Of a stretch of 64,000 nt of DNA, positions 51,450-62,111 are shown piece by piece. The stretch is from contig NZ_CANMED010000001.1 of the NCBI RefSeq assembly GCF_947496855.1, positions 248,001-312,000 of the forward strand, given 5' to 3'. Source of the DNA: an uncultured Aquimarina sp. Lineage in GTDB: Bacteria; Bacteroidota; Bacteroidia; Flavobacteriales; Flavobacteriaceae. The position numbers and the translations under genes are program-made. How positions within the stretch are numbered: the stretch's first letter is position 1; each line of letters opens with the position of its first letter. The notes under the pieces were generated by a model that saw only the letters and a list, made by a program, of their open reading frames with translations, ran no database searches and was not told the DNA's origin.

Positions 51450-52295
51450 TTAAATATCTATTTGTTCAATAAATCTATAATATCGTAAAATGACATTTGG
51501 ATCAGGTATAATTGTTGTTTTTGCTTTTGATCTTCCCATATAATCAAATTGAGAAAGTACATATCTCATACTTTCTAATCTGGCGGTTTTTTTATTATTC
51601 GTTTTAACGATAACCCAAGGACTAAACGTAGTATGAGTTTTGGAAAACATTTGTTCTTTATAATGGCTGTATTTATTCCATAGGTTTTGCCCTTCCATAT
51701 CCACAGGACTAAATTTCCATATTTTAAGAGGGTCTTTTAATCTGGCATCAAAACGTTTTTTCTGTTCTTCTTTAGAAATAGAAAACCAGAATTTTATAAC
51801 AATGATACCATCTTCATAAAGCATATGTTCAAATTCTGGTACTTGTACCATAAATTTTTTATACTGTTTATTAGTACAAAAACCCATTACAGGTTCCACT
51901 ACAGCACGATTGTACCAACTACGATCAAAAAAAACGATTTCACCAGGATTTGGTAATTCTTTAATATATCTTCTAAAATACCATTGTCCTTTTTCTATTT
52001 CAGTAGGTTTTGTTAGTGCTACTATTCTCATAGAACGAGGGTTAAGATGTTCTGTAAAACGTTTTATAGAGCCCCCTTTTCCGGCAGCATCACGACCTTC
52101 AAAAATTACAGCTACTCGTAGTTTCTTTTTAGCGATCCAATTTTGAAGACTCACTAACTCTGCTTGTAAGAATCTAAGTTCTTCTTCGTATCTGATTTTA
52201 GCTAATATTTTTTTTATATCAATATTTTTTTGATGGGCTAAATCGATAAGTTGTTTCCGTTTTTGAACGTTACTTAATTCTTCTATTGTGAACAT
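51450..52295 (-). CDS. ppk2: Polyphosphate kinase 2 family protein, copy 1
   Basis: A 281-residue paralogue of the next gene. Walker A GRDAAGKGG is at residues 67-75, RWYFRRYIKELPNPGEIVFFDRSWYNRAVVEP and DPLKIWKFSPVDMEGQNLWNKYSHYKEQM follow, as in PPK2 enzymes. The two copies differ clearly in the N-terminus and C-terminal tail (this one ends PDPNVILRYYRFIEQIDI). A tandem pair suggests different nucleotide preferences, or a hetero-oligomer. It is the first gene of the pair, with upstream spacing of 67 bp from the CrtI-like gene on the same strand. Confidence 0.93.
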   Translation of the reverse strand: MFTIEELSNVQKRKQLIDLAHQKNIDIKKILAKIRYEEELRFLQAELVSLQNWIAKKKLRVAVIFEGRDAAGKGGSIKRFTEHLNPRSMRIVALTKPTEIEKGQWYFRRYIKELPNPGEIVFFDRSWYNRAVVEPVMGFCTNKQYKKFMVQVPEFEHMLYEDGIIVIKFWFSISKEEQKKRFDARLKDPLKIWKFSPVDMEGQNLWNKYSHYKEQMFSKTHTTFSPWVIVKTNNKKTARLESMRYVLSQFDYMGRSKAKTTIIPDPNVILRYYRFIEQIDI

Positions 52296-52362
52296 ATATA
52301 ATTAAGATTTATTTTTGGCGAAGTATTGTTATAAAGATAAGAAGAAAATTTATTTGTTTCTA

Positions 52363-54081
52363 CTATTTTATATCTGGAAATCCACCAATACCAGCTGCTA
52401 AGCGATCTTTTTTTACTTGAATCTTTTTTTTCATCCAATCAGGGTATTCACTAGCGTCTTCTGCTTCATAAATCCTAATATTCTGATTGTTATCCGGTAA
52501 TATAAGATCATCCTGTCTGCAATTAAGAATTTTTGCCGCAGTCTCTACTCCAGAATAACCTGCTCCAGCTACTCCATGAGATAATACACTGGCACCACAT
52601 AAATATAAGTTTTCAATTTCACTTTTTGATTTGTAAGCAAAAGGTCCAATTTGCCAGAAACTTTTTTCTGTTCCATATACACAACCATTAGTAGAGTTAA
52701 TATAGTATTCGTTGGTTATTGGAGTGCCTAGTTCCTTTTGTACAATTTTGTCGCCAATTCCTGGAATTACTGTTTCTAAAGTTCTAATCATTTTTTGGAT
52801 TAGTCGATCCTTAAAAGCTAGATAAGATTCAGAACGCGTGTCATCTTCATTTTTAAAAGCACTAAATGATTTATGATTGATATATGTAATTGCCTCTATT
52901 GTATGATATCTACCATCAAAACTTATTGGGTCTTTAAGTGTTGTGCAGCTTATAAACATTCCAGGAAATGTATCGTCTTCTAAAAGATCTATTTTTTGAG
53001 TTTCCTCAAATACCCTGTCAAGATCCTCGTTATTCATCATCCAAATATTACCGGAATCTAAACCCGCTTTTCGAACGTCCATATCTACAGTTAAGAAAAG
53101 CATTAGCGAAGTACAAGAGTATTTTGTTTTATCAAGACGCTTACTTAGTTTTTTACTGATATTATTTCTTCCCACTAAATCAAGAAATGTTTTATCAGGG
53201 TCTGCATTAGAGATAATTCTTTTGGCAAAAATTTTATCACCATTTTCTAATTGTACTCCAATAGCTTTCTTTTTCTTATCTCCTTCAAGTAAAATTTGTT
53301 TTACTTTTTGACTAGTCCTTATTTCTCCTTTATGTTTTTTAATAGTATTGGTCATGGCTTTAACTAACGCACCACCACCACCAACAGGATAGTAACCACC
53401 ACTGGAGTAATGTCCCATAACAGCCGCGTGTAAGGGAAAACTAGTTTTAGAAGGGGGTAAACCATGATCTCCAATCTGTATATTTAAAACAGCCTTAAGT
53501 AGTGGGCTCTTGATATGCTTTTTTATTACTTTTCTTAAACTAAAAACACTGTATTTCCCCATGTTCTTAGTACGAAAAGGTATTGTGAGATGGGCCCAAA
53601 ACCCTTTTACTTTAGGTATTAATTGCAGCTCATAGCATACATCACTAACGAGCTTCAGATAATTTGCAACCCCTTTTTCTTCTTCAGGAAATCGTTTAGC
53701 CAATACTTCTTTTATGTTTTCATATCCAGCAGGCATATCTATACGTTCATTACCAATCCAGCAGTGTTCATAGGCTTTAGGATTCATTCTGAAAAAAGAA
53801 ATGTCATTAGCAATACCAAGTCCTTCATAAAGTTTGCTTGTGGATTCTCCTTTGTTTAGCAAGCCAACATAATGAACTCCAGGTGTAAAACGGTACCCAT
53901 TTAGATAAAAACTATGACACCATCCTCCAGGAACATCATGCTGTTCTAATACCAATACCTTTTGACCCGAACGAGCCAAACATATTGCTGCAGAAAGCCC
54001 TCCTGCACCTGAGCCAACTATAATAGTATCATACTCTTTATTTCGATCGAGAGAGTTTTTAGCATCTTTTTCTTTTTTCAT
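52363..54081 (-). CDS. CrtI/phytoene-desaturase-like FAD oxidoreductase
   Basis: A 572-residue flavoprotein. The FAD-binding motif DTIIVGSGAGGLSAAICLARSG lies at about residues 18-39, followed by VLEQHDVPGGWCHSF. The middle contains GGYYPVGGGGALVKAMTNTIKKHKG (about 225-249) and RIISNADPDKTF. The C-terminal FAD segment LYLCGASVLSHGVAGAGYSGVETAAKI (about 487-513) has the pattern of carotene isomerase/desaturase and retinol saturase-like enzymes. A carotenoid or other lipid substrate is likely but not proven; no crtB or other pigment genes are nearby. Same direction as the PPK2 pair downstream. Confidence 0.86.
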   Translation of the reverse strand: MKKEKDAKNSLDRNKEYDTIIVGSGAGGLSAAICLARSGQKVLVLEQHDVPGGWCHSFYLNGYRFTPGVHYVGLLNKGESTSKLYEGLGIANDISFFRMNPKAYEHCWIGNERIDMPAGYENIKEVLAKRFPEEEKGVANYLKLVSDVCYELQLIPKVKGFWAHLTIPFRTKNMGKYSVFSLRKVIKKHIKSPLLKAVLNIQIGDHGLPPSKTSFPLHAAVMGHYSSGGYYPVGGGGALVKAMTNTIKKHKGEIRTSQKVKQILLEGDKKKKAIGVQLENGDKIFAKRIISNADPDKTFLDLVGRNNISKKLSKRLDKTKYSCTSLMLFLTVDMDVRKAGLDSGNIWMMNNEDLDRVFEETQKIDLLEDDTFPGMFISCTTLKDPISFDGRYHTIEAITYINHKSFSAFKNEDDTRSESYLAFKDRLIQKMIRTLETVIPGIGDKIVQKELGTPITNEYYINSTNGCVYGTEKSFWQIGPFAYKSKSEIENLYLCGASVLSHGVAGAGYSGVETAAKILNCRQDDLILPDNNQNIRIYEAEDASEYPDWMKKKIQVKKDRLAAGIGGFPDIK

Positions 54082-54243
54082 AAACTTAATACCAATAATT
54101 ACAACCTGTTTTCTTTAGCAGTTTTTTGTTAAAGGTATTATTTTTTTAAGATAGCGAAGAAATAGCGCACTAGTATATCTTATTTTTTCAATATTAAATC
54201 CTGAATAGTAATAATTCCTAGGCAGTTATGGTCTAACGTTATT

Positions 54244-54696
54244 CTAACCTGAAACATTTACAAAAGCTCCTAGTCTATCAAAAACAGATCCCCAACCGTT
54301 CATAAAGCCCATCCTTTCTTGTTGTAGGCAATATTCCTCAGTAGCGTGAACAACATTAAAAGTAAAATTAGTTTTGTCTCCATCTTCTTCAAACAGTGCT
54401 TGTATTTCTACACCTTCAGTCATCGGTTTGAAATTAGCTGATGAAATTATTTTTTGAAACTCTATAATTTCTGTATAAATACCATCTGCAATAAATTCAT
54501 TACCATCTGGCATTAGCATAGCGTATTTCCATGTTCCACCTTTGTTAAAATTATGTTCTATGATTTTAGTTTCCATGCCTTTTGGCCCCCACCATTGTGC
54601 AATATGTTCTGGCTGTGACCAAGCCTGCCATACTAATTTAATAGGTGCGTTAAATGTTCTTTTTAAGCATAATGTGCGATTGTTTAAATTATTCAT
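54244..54696 (-). CDS. SRPBCC (AHSA1-like) family protein
   Basis: A 150-residue single-domain protein with the AHSA1/Bet v1-like fold: LKRTFNAPIKLVWQAWSQPEHIAQWWGPKG (residues about 11-40), GTWKYAMLMPDGNEFIADGIYTEI, and MGFMNGWGSVFDRLGAFV at the C-terminal helix. Such proteins often partner an ArsR regulator and may bind a lipid-like or other hydrophobic ligand. The start ATG overlaps the last 8 bp of the ArsR-family gene, so the two are translationally coupled and share the operator-controlled promoter. Confidence 0.92.
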   Translation of the reverse strand: MNNLNNRTLCLKRTFNAPIKLVWQAWSQPEHIAQWWGPKGMETKIIEHNFNKGGTWKYAMLMPDGNEFIADGIYTEIIEFQKIISSANFKPMTEGVEIQALFEEDGDKTNFTFNVVHATEEYCLQQERMGFMNGWGSVFDRLGAFVNVSG

Positions 54697-55018
54697 TGTC
54701 TTTTGTTTTAGATTGTAATTGGTTTAAATAATTTTCGAAGGAATCCAATTTTTCCTCCCATAAATTTTTGTATTGATCTATCCATAAAAAGGCGGGGACT
54801 AAGTTTTTTGGTTGAATTAAACAATATCGTTCTCTACCTTGTTTATTTATGGAAATGATACCGCATTCCTCTAGAATTTTTAAATGCTTTGAGATTGCAG
54901 GACGACTGATGTCAAATTTTTCTGCGATAGTATTAATGGAGAGTGTTTGTTCTGCTAAAAGGGAAATAATATCTCTTCTTACAGGATCTGCAATAGCTTG
55001 AAATACGTCTCTTCTCAT
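54689..55018 (-). CDS. ArsR/SmtB-family transcriptional regulator
   Basis: A 109-residue winged-helix repressor. MRRDVFQAIADPVRRDIISLLAEQ and INTIAEKFDISRPAISKHLKILEECGIISINKQGRERYCLI give the helix-turn-helix and wing. ATG 55018 is chosen because the family starts at FQAIADPVRR; the longest frame from 55072 would add 18 residues inside the promoter. No metal-binding cysteines are evident, so it is more likely to sense another signal. The gene precedes and overlaps the SRPBCC gene. GTAAC-GTTAC inverted repeats over its promoter suggest autoregulation. Confidence 0.9.
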   Translation of the reverse strand: MRRDVFQAIADPVRRDIISLLAEQTLSINTIAEKFDISRPAISKHLKILEECGIISINKQGRERYCLIQPKNLVPAFLWIDQYKNLWEEKLDSFENYLNQLQSKTKDNE

Positions 55019-55025
55019 TATTAAA

Positions 55026-55076
55026 TGTAACTGATTGGTTACGAATATAAATGTAATCATTCGGTTACGCAAATAT
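55026..55076 (-). promoter_or_regulatory. Promoter and tandem palindromic operator of the ArsR-SRPBCC operon
   Basis: On the minus strand TTTG followed after 20 bp by TATATTCG is a near-consensus promoter. Two GTAAC-N6-GTTAC-like inverted repeats overlap it: 55027-55042 (GTAACTGATTGGTTAC) and 55053-55068 (GTAATCATTCGGTTAC), 26 bp apart. One lies in the promoter spacer, the other just past the -7 box, so a bound dimer would block polymerase: autorepression. Confidence 0.6.
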
Positions 55077-55168
55077 TTACTGGAATAATTTTATAATGAT
55101 TATTTACGAAGTATAGATATTATTGATTGTTGATTCATTTAAATATATGATTAATCTATACAAAGTAA

Positions 55169-57427
<2,259 letters not shown>

Positions 57428-57456
57428 AGATAAAATTATAAATCAGTTATATTTTT

Positions 57457-57489
57457 AAAAAGGTGATCTTTGAGTAGATCACCTTTTTT
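57457..57489. terminator. Bidirectional terminator between katG and the S41 peptidase gene
   Basis: A 13-bp perfect stem (57457-57469 with 57476-57488) and a 6-base loop, with A-run on one side and T-run on the other, between convergent genes. Confidence 0.9.
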
Positions 57490-57501
57490 ATCATTCACTA
57501 T

Positions 57502-58875
57502 TTAGTTTATTTTTTCTAATAATTGATCTAAAATTTCATCAGTTTCATCAAGTAAATGATCTCTTATAAATATATCAGGTATTACACCTTCTTGTTTTTT
57601 GCTACCATTAACACGAACAATATATCCTTTAGGCACTTTTACTACAATTCCCGTATTTGGTAATGAATATTGAAATAGTGATGCATAAAGAGACGGATAA
57701 TCTCCTGTTTCTTCTCCTACAATAGTTCCAAATTTATAATCTTGAATTTGAGCTGCTGTAACAGCAGATTGTGAGTGAGATTGCCTATTAATTAGGACAT
57801 AAACCTTGCCATGAAATCTTTTGTTTTTTTCTTGCGGTTGAAACTCTCCGAAGTCATAATTATAAACCTCATTGTCAGTATGATTCAAAATATTTTTAAA
57901 ATAAGTATCTGTAGTATCATTATGTTTTCTGGTATGTTCCTTAAGAAACTTGCTTGTTTTTATAGTGAGTTTGGAATTCCATCGAAATGGTTTGTTGGCA
58001 ATATAAGAAACCAGATAATCACTAAAAGAATTATCTCCACCAGCATTATTTCTTAGATCAATTATTAAATTTCTTTTTCCACTTTTATTTATTTTTGAAA
58101 ACGCAGAATCAATAAATTTCTGATAGGCCTTTTCATCGCCTCCAAAATTTCCTGGGTTTAAGTAACTTGAAGTTTCAAAATATTGTAGAGACATTTTAGT
58201 ATTTAAAACTTCCGTTCTTTTCGTTTCATACCCATCAATTAGGTTCACAGCATCTATTAGGTACTTTTTAATTTTTTCTTTATCCTGTGTTTCAATCTCG
58301 AAATGATCTTGTTTACCAAATACTTGCCAATAATATCTAGGAAAAGAATAGACTTCAATTTTTACGTTTTTTAAGTAGGTCCTTTCCGCAGATATTTGTG
58401 GATATATTTTAGAAAGAATGTCTTTCATAGGTATTCCATTGATGCTTAGAATCTCTGCGCCAACTTTAATTTCTGGATTGTTTGAAAAGTTCTTCCGAAT
58501 TAAATTTTTCCCATTTTCAAAAGATATTTCAAGCGGGAAAACGGTTCCTTTGTTATATGCATATTCTTTATAAGAATTGATAGGAAAATCTATTTCTGTA
58601 TGTCCATTGTTTATTGCAGAGGTTAGTTTTTGGAATAAATTTGTTACTTGTAATAAATTTAAAGAATCTTTATGGATTGTTTTTTTTATCTCACTATATG
58701 CAGAGTCTAATTCCTTCTTGGGTGTGTAAGCATAAATGTTATAATGAGCTTCTTTTATTGATTTGTTTAGGTAGTCTAAATCGGCTAATATCTTTTCTTT
58801 TGCAAATTGTTGCGAAAAACTATTATTAAATATAAAAAAGGTGATTATAGAGGAGAGAATGAATTTATTAAACAT
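57502..58875 (-). CDS. S41 family peptidase
   Basis: A 457-residue secreted protein (signal peptide MFNKFILSSIITFFIFNNSFSQ). It has a helical N-terminal part (about 25-100), a PDZ-like region around residue 130 (NPEIKVGAEILSINGIPMKDIL) and the S41 catalytic core: FIDSAFSKINKSGKRNLIIDLRNNAGGDNSFSDYL, and the serine in VLINRQSHSQSAVTAAQI. These match C-terminal-processing-type peptidases of the S41 family. It may cleave envelope proteins; target unknown. Convergent with katG and separated from it by the shared terminator. Confidence 0.86.
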   Translation of the reverse strand: MFNKFILSSIITFFIFNNSFSQQFAKEKILADLDYLNKSIKEAHYNIYAYTPKKELDSAYSEIKKTIHKDSLNLLQVTNLFQKLTSAINNGHTEIDFPINSYKEYAYNKGTVFPLEISFENGKNLIRKNFSNNPEIKVGAEILSINGIPMKDILSKIYPQISAERTYLKNVKIEVYSFPRYYWQVFGKQDHFEIETQDKEKIKKYLIDAVNLIDGYETKRTEVLNTKMSLQYFETSSYLNPGNFGGDEKAYQKFIDSAFSKINKSGKRNLIIDLRNNAGGDNSFSDYLVSYIANKPFRWNSKLTIKTSKFLKEHTRKHNDTTDTYFKNILNHTDNEVYNYDFGEFQPQEKNKRFHGKVYVLINRQSHSQSAVTAAQIQDYKFGTIVGEETGDYPSLYASLFQYSLPNTGIVVKVPKGYIVRVNGSKKQEGVIPDIFIRDHLLDETDEILDQLLEKIN

Positions 58876-59120
58876 TGTTTTTTCTATGTAAGATGTTGAT
58901 GAAAGTGTGTAGGTATAACTTTTAGTTTTGTAATTACTTTGTTTGGTAGTTATGCCATATTATTATTCAAAGTACCCAATATAGTAAAGTCCAATAAATT
59001 ATTATTCTTATTTAAGATCTTTTTGTGGTAAACGTATGTTACATGATATATGTTTATTAATAAATGAATTAAAAAAACAATCAAGTTTACATTGTATTGA
59101 TAAATTTTATTGAAAATAAA

Positions 59121-59856
59121 TTATTGGTGTTTATGGATAACAACAGAAACAGCATCTGCAGTAATTTGATTTACATAAGGAAATATCGTTGCGCCTATAT
59201 CTGAATTGTCATAAGAATTAGTATAAAAGTTCTCTCCATAAACTTTAAATCATAAGGTGTCACCAGATTCAAAACCTAAACTAGTAAAAAACGAAGTAGA
59301 AAAGGTAAGAGCCGCTGGGTTAGCAGTATTTCCTATAACGGCCGAGAAATCTGTATAAAGTTTATTGCTTACATCATCACTGTTGTGATAAAAGCTTCGC
59401 ATTCGTTTAACCACCAAGTCTTCTGTATCTAGTCTAGTAACTGTAAGAACTATAAAATTATCATTAATAACCGCGGTATTTTCTAGAATGATACTATTGG
59501 ATATTTGACCAAGTTCTAATTTATTAGGAATTAATGTGAATTTCCTAACATCTTCGTGCTCGACATCAAATACCTTGTGAATACCGAAACCTTCTTTTTC
59601 ATAGATTAGGGTATAGGTTGTTCCGTATAGAGCATTTTTTAAAGAGTAATTTCCGTTTATATCAGTAGTAGCCGTAATTAGGGGAGAGGTTCCTTCTACT
59701 ATTACTGTCATTCCAGAATTATCGATCTCGGTCATTTCATCGTTTAATAAGTTTGCATTTCCATTGATATTATTAATAATCACTGATGTAGCGTCGTCGT
59801 GACTACTGCAACTTATTACAACGAAAAACTAAAAGTAAAATTGATTTTGTTCTCAT
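59121..59856 (-). pseudogene. Lipoprotein with carboxypeptidase-like domain, frameshifted and nonsense-interrupted
   Basis: The intact part (59250-59783) has a carboxypeptidase regulatory-like beta-sandwich (NSGMTVIVEGTSPLITATTD...YSLKNALYGTTYTLIYEKEG). Two lesions are visible. First, an ATG at 59856 starts MRTKSILLLV, and dropping one T from a run of five (GTTTTTCG) restores FVVISCSSHDDATSVIINNINGN, a perfect lipoprotein signal joined to the domain. Second, TGA at 59250-59252 ends the protein at GDTL, but the frame continues FKVYGENFYTNSYDNSD...VVIHKHQ to TAA at 59121. The span of 736 bp is one base more than a multiple of three, consistent with one insertion. Either a decayed gene or sequencing errors. 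Confidence 0.75.
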
Positions 59857-60223
59857 AATGAATTGTGTTTAAGTAAAGAATTTATCTAACATTAATTCTA
59901 AATTCAAGATTAGGATAATGTGCAGGAATAAGATCTTTTATATTGATAAATAGATGTTTATGAGGTTTTTTTAAAGTGTTAAATTGTTTTTCAGAAGAGA
60001 TATAAGGGTTTTTCCGTGTTTTCAAGTATTTTTCTTTTTCTCTGTAAATAATTCAAAATAAGGAACACTCATGATCTTATGTTTTTTGATGTATTTTGAG
60101 CTAATTCATTGTGGGTCAAATAATCAACAAAAACCATGTTAGAATTGTTAATTACTTTGTAGGATGTCTATTTTAATTGTGTAAGTGAAACCTTATATTA
60201 GCAAGCATTCTACCCAAAATTTT
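59857..60223. other. Intergenic region upstream of parE
   Basis: AT-rich and without a credible gene. It should hold the parE-parC promoter; no full TTTG/TAnnTTTG pair with proper spacing was found. A run of short frames here has no family resemblance. Confidence 0.5.
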
Positions 60224-62083
60224 ATGAGCAAGGAAACCAAATATACCGAAGATAATATACGATCCCTCGATTGGAAAGAGCATATCCGTATGCGACCTGG
60301 AATGTATATAGGTAAACTAGGTGATGGATCTTCAGCGGATGACGGAATCTATATTTTAGTAAAAGAAGTACTCGATAATTCTATAGATGAATATGTGATG
60401 GGTGCTGGTAAAACTATAGAGATTTCTATTCAAGGGGATAAAGTGATTGTTCGAGATTATGGTCGTGGGATTCCACTTGGTAAAGTTGTTGATGTTGTCT
60501 CTAAGATGAATACTGGTGGGAAATATGATTCCAGAGCTTTTAAGAAATCAGTAGGGTTGAACGGTGTGGGTACAAAGGCAGTGAATGCATTGTCTAAATT
60601 TTTTAGAGTAGAATCTACTAGAGATGGTAAATCTGCCTCAGCAGAATTCGAACAAGGAAACCTTACCAATCAAGAAACTTTAGATGAAACTTCTCGTAGA
60701 AGAGGTACCAAAGTTTCTTTTGTTCCAGATGAAACTATTTTTAAGAATTATAAGTACCGTACTGAGTATGTTGCTAAAATGCTTAAAAATTATGTATATC
60801 TAAATCCTGGATTAACCATACTTTTTAATGGCGAAAAATATTTTTCAGAGAATGGACTGAAAGATTTACTTTCTGATAATATAAGTGAGGAAGATCGATT
60901 GTATCCTATTATTCACCTAAAAGGTGATGATATTGAAATCGCAATCACACATAGTAAAACACAATATAGTGAAGAGTATCATTCTTTTGTAAATGGTCAG
61001 AATACTACACAAGGAGGAACGCATCAAGCTGCTTTTCGTGAGGCTGTTGTGAAAACAATTAGAGAGTTTTATGGTAAAAACTATGAAGCTAGTGATATTC
61101 GTAAATCTATAGTATCTGCTATTAGTATTAAGGTTATGGAACCCGTTTTTGAGAGTCAGACCAAAACCAAATTAGGTTCAACAGATATGGGAGGTAATTT
61201 ACCTACTGTTAGAACATATATAAATGATTTTCTAAAGACAAAACTGGATAATTTTTTACATAAGAATTCTAATGTAGCAGAAGGTATACAGCGTAAGATA
61301 TTGCAAGCAGAACGTGAACGTAAAGATCTTTCAGGAATAAGAAAATTGGCTCGTGAACGTGCTAAAAAAGCGAGTTTACATAACAAAAAACTAAGAGATT
61401 GTCGCGTTCATCTTACAGATAGTAAGAAAGATAGGAATTTAGAGAGTACATTATTTATTACAGAGGGAGATTCTGCAAGTGGATCCATAACGAAGTCAAG
61501 AGATGTAAATACACAAGCGGTTTTTAGTTTACGTGGTAAGCCACTGAATTGCTATAATATGAGCAAGAAGATTGTGTATGAGAATGAAGAGTTTAATTTA
61601 TTGCAGGCGGCACTTAACATAGAAGAATCCTTAGAGGATCTTAGATACAATAATATTGTTATTGCTACAGATGCCGATGTCGATGGAATGCACATTAGAC
61701 TTTTGTTGATTACGTTCTTTCTACAGTTTTTTCCAGAAGTTATTAAAGAAGGGCATTTGTATATTTTACAAACACCATTATTTAGAGTCAGAAATAAAAA
61801 AGAAACTATCTATTGTTATTCTGAACAAGAAAGAAGAGACGCTATAGCTAAATTATCTGGAAAACCAGAAATTACCCGATTTAAGGGGTTAGGAGAGATT
61901 TCTCCAGATGAATTTGTGCATTTTATTGGAGATGATATTCGTTTAGATCCTGTAATGTTAGATAAAGAAAAACCTATTGAAGAGTTACTATCTTTTTATA
62001 TGGGAAAAAATACACCTAATAGACAAGAGTTTATTATAGAGAATCTTAAAGTAGAGTTAGATACTGTAGAAGAAGAATTATAA
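60224..62083 (+). CDS. parE: DNA topoisomerase IV subunit B
   Basis: A 619-residue type IIA topoisomerase subunit with the ATPase, which with ParC separates linked chromosomes. The GHKL ATP site is seen: [29 protein letters not shown] and DYGRGIPLG near residues 75-85, then [15 protein letters not shown]. The TOPRIM domain carries TEGDSASGS near residue 420 and [10 protein letters not shown] near 490. [14 protein letters not shown] occurs near the C-terminus. ATG 60224 was chosen because the family begins near [23 protein letters not shown]. The next gene, parC, follows after 28 bp. EGDSASGS, rather than EGDSAGGS, fits Bacteroidota ParE rather than GyrB. Confidence 0.96.
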   Translation: MSKETKYTEDNIRSLDWKEHIRMRPGMYIGKLGDGSSADDGIYILVKEVLDNSIDEYVMGAGKTIEISIQGDKVIVRDYGRGIPLGKVVDVVSKMNTGGKYDSRAFKKSVGLNGVGTKAVNALSKFFRVESTRDGKSASAEFEQGNLTNQETLDETSRRRGTKVSFVPDETIFKNYKYRTEYVAKMLKNYVYLNPGLTILFNGEKYFSENGLKDLLSDNISEEDRLYPIIHLKGDDIEIAITHSKTQYSEEYHSFVNGQNTTQGGTHQAAFREAVVKTIREFYGKNYEASDIRKSIVSAISIKVMEPVFESQTKTKLGSTDMGGNLPTVRTYINDFLKTKLDNFLHKNSNVAEGIQRKILQAERERKDLSGIRKLARERAKKASLHNKKLRDCRVHLTDSKKDRNLESTLFITEGDSASGSITKSRDVNTQAVFSLRGKPLNCYNMSKKIVYENEEFNLLQAALNIEESLEDLRYNNIVIATDADVDGMHIRLLLITFFLQFFPEVIKEGHLYILQTPLFRVRNKKETIYCYSEQERRDAIAKLSGKPEITRFKGLGEISPDEFVHFIGDDIRLDPVMLDKEKPIEELLSFYMGKNTPNRQEFIIENLKVELDTVEEEL

Positions 62084-62111
62084 GGATACAAAAAGTGCCC
62101 CGGAAAAAGGT

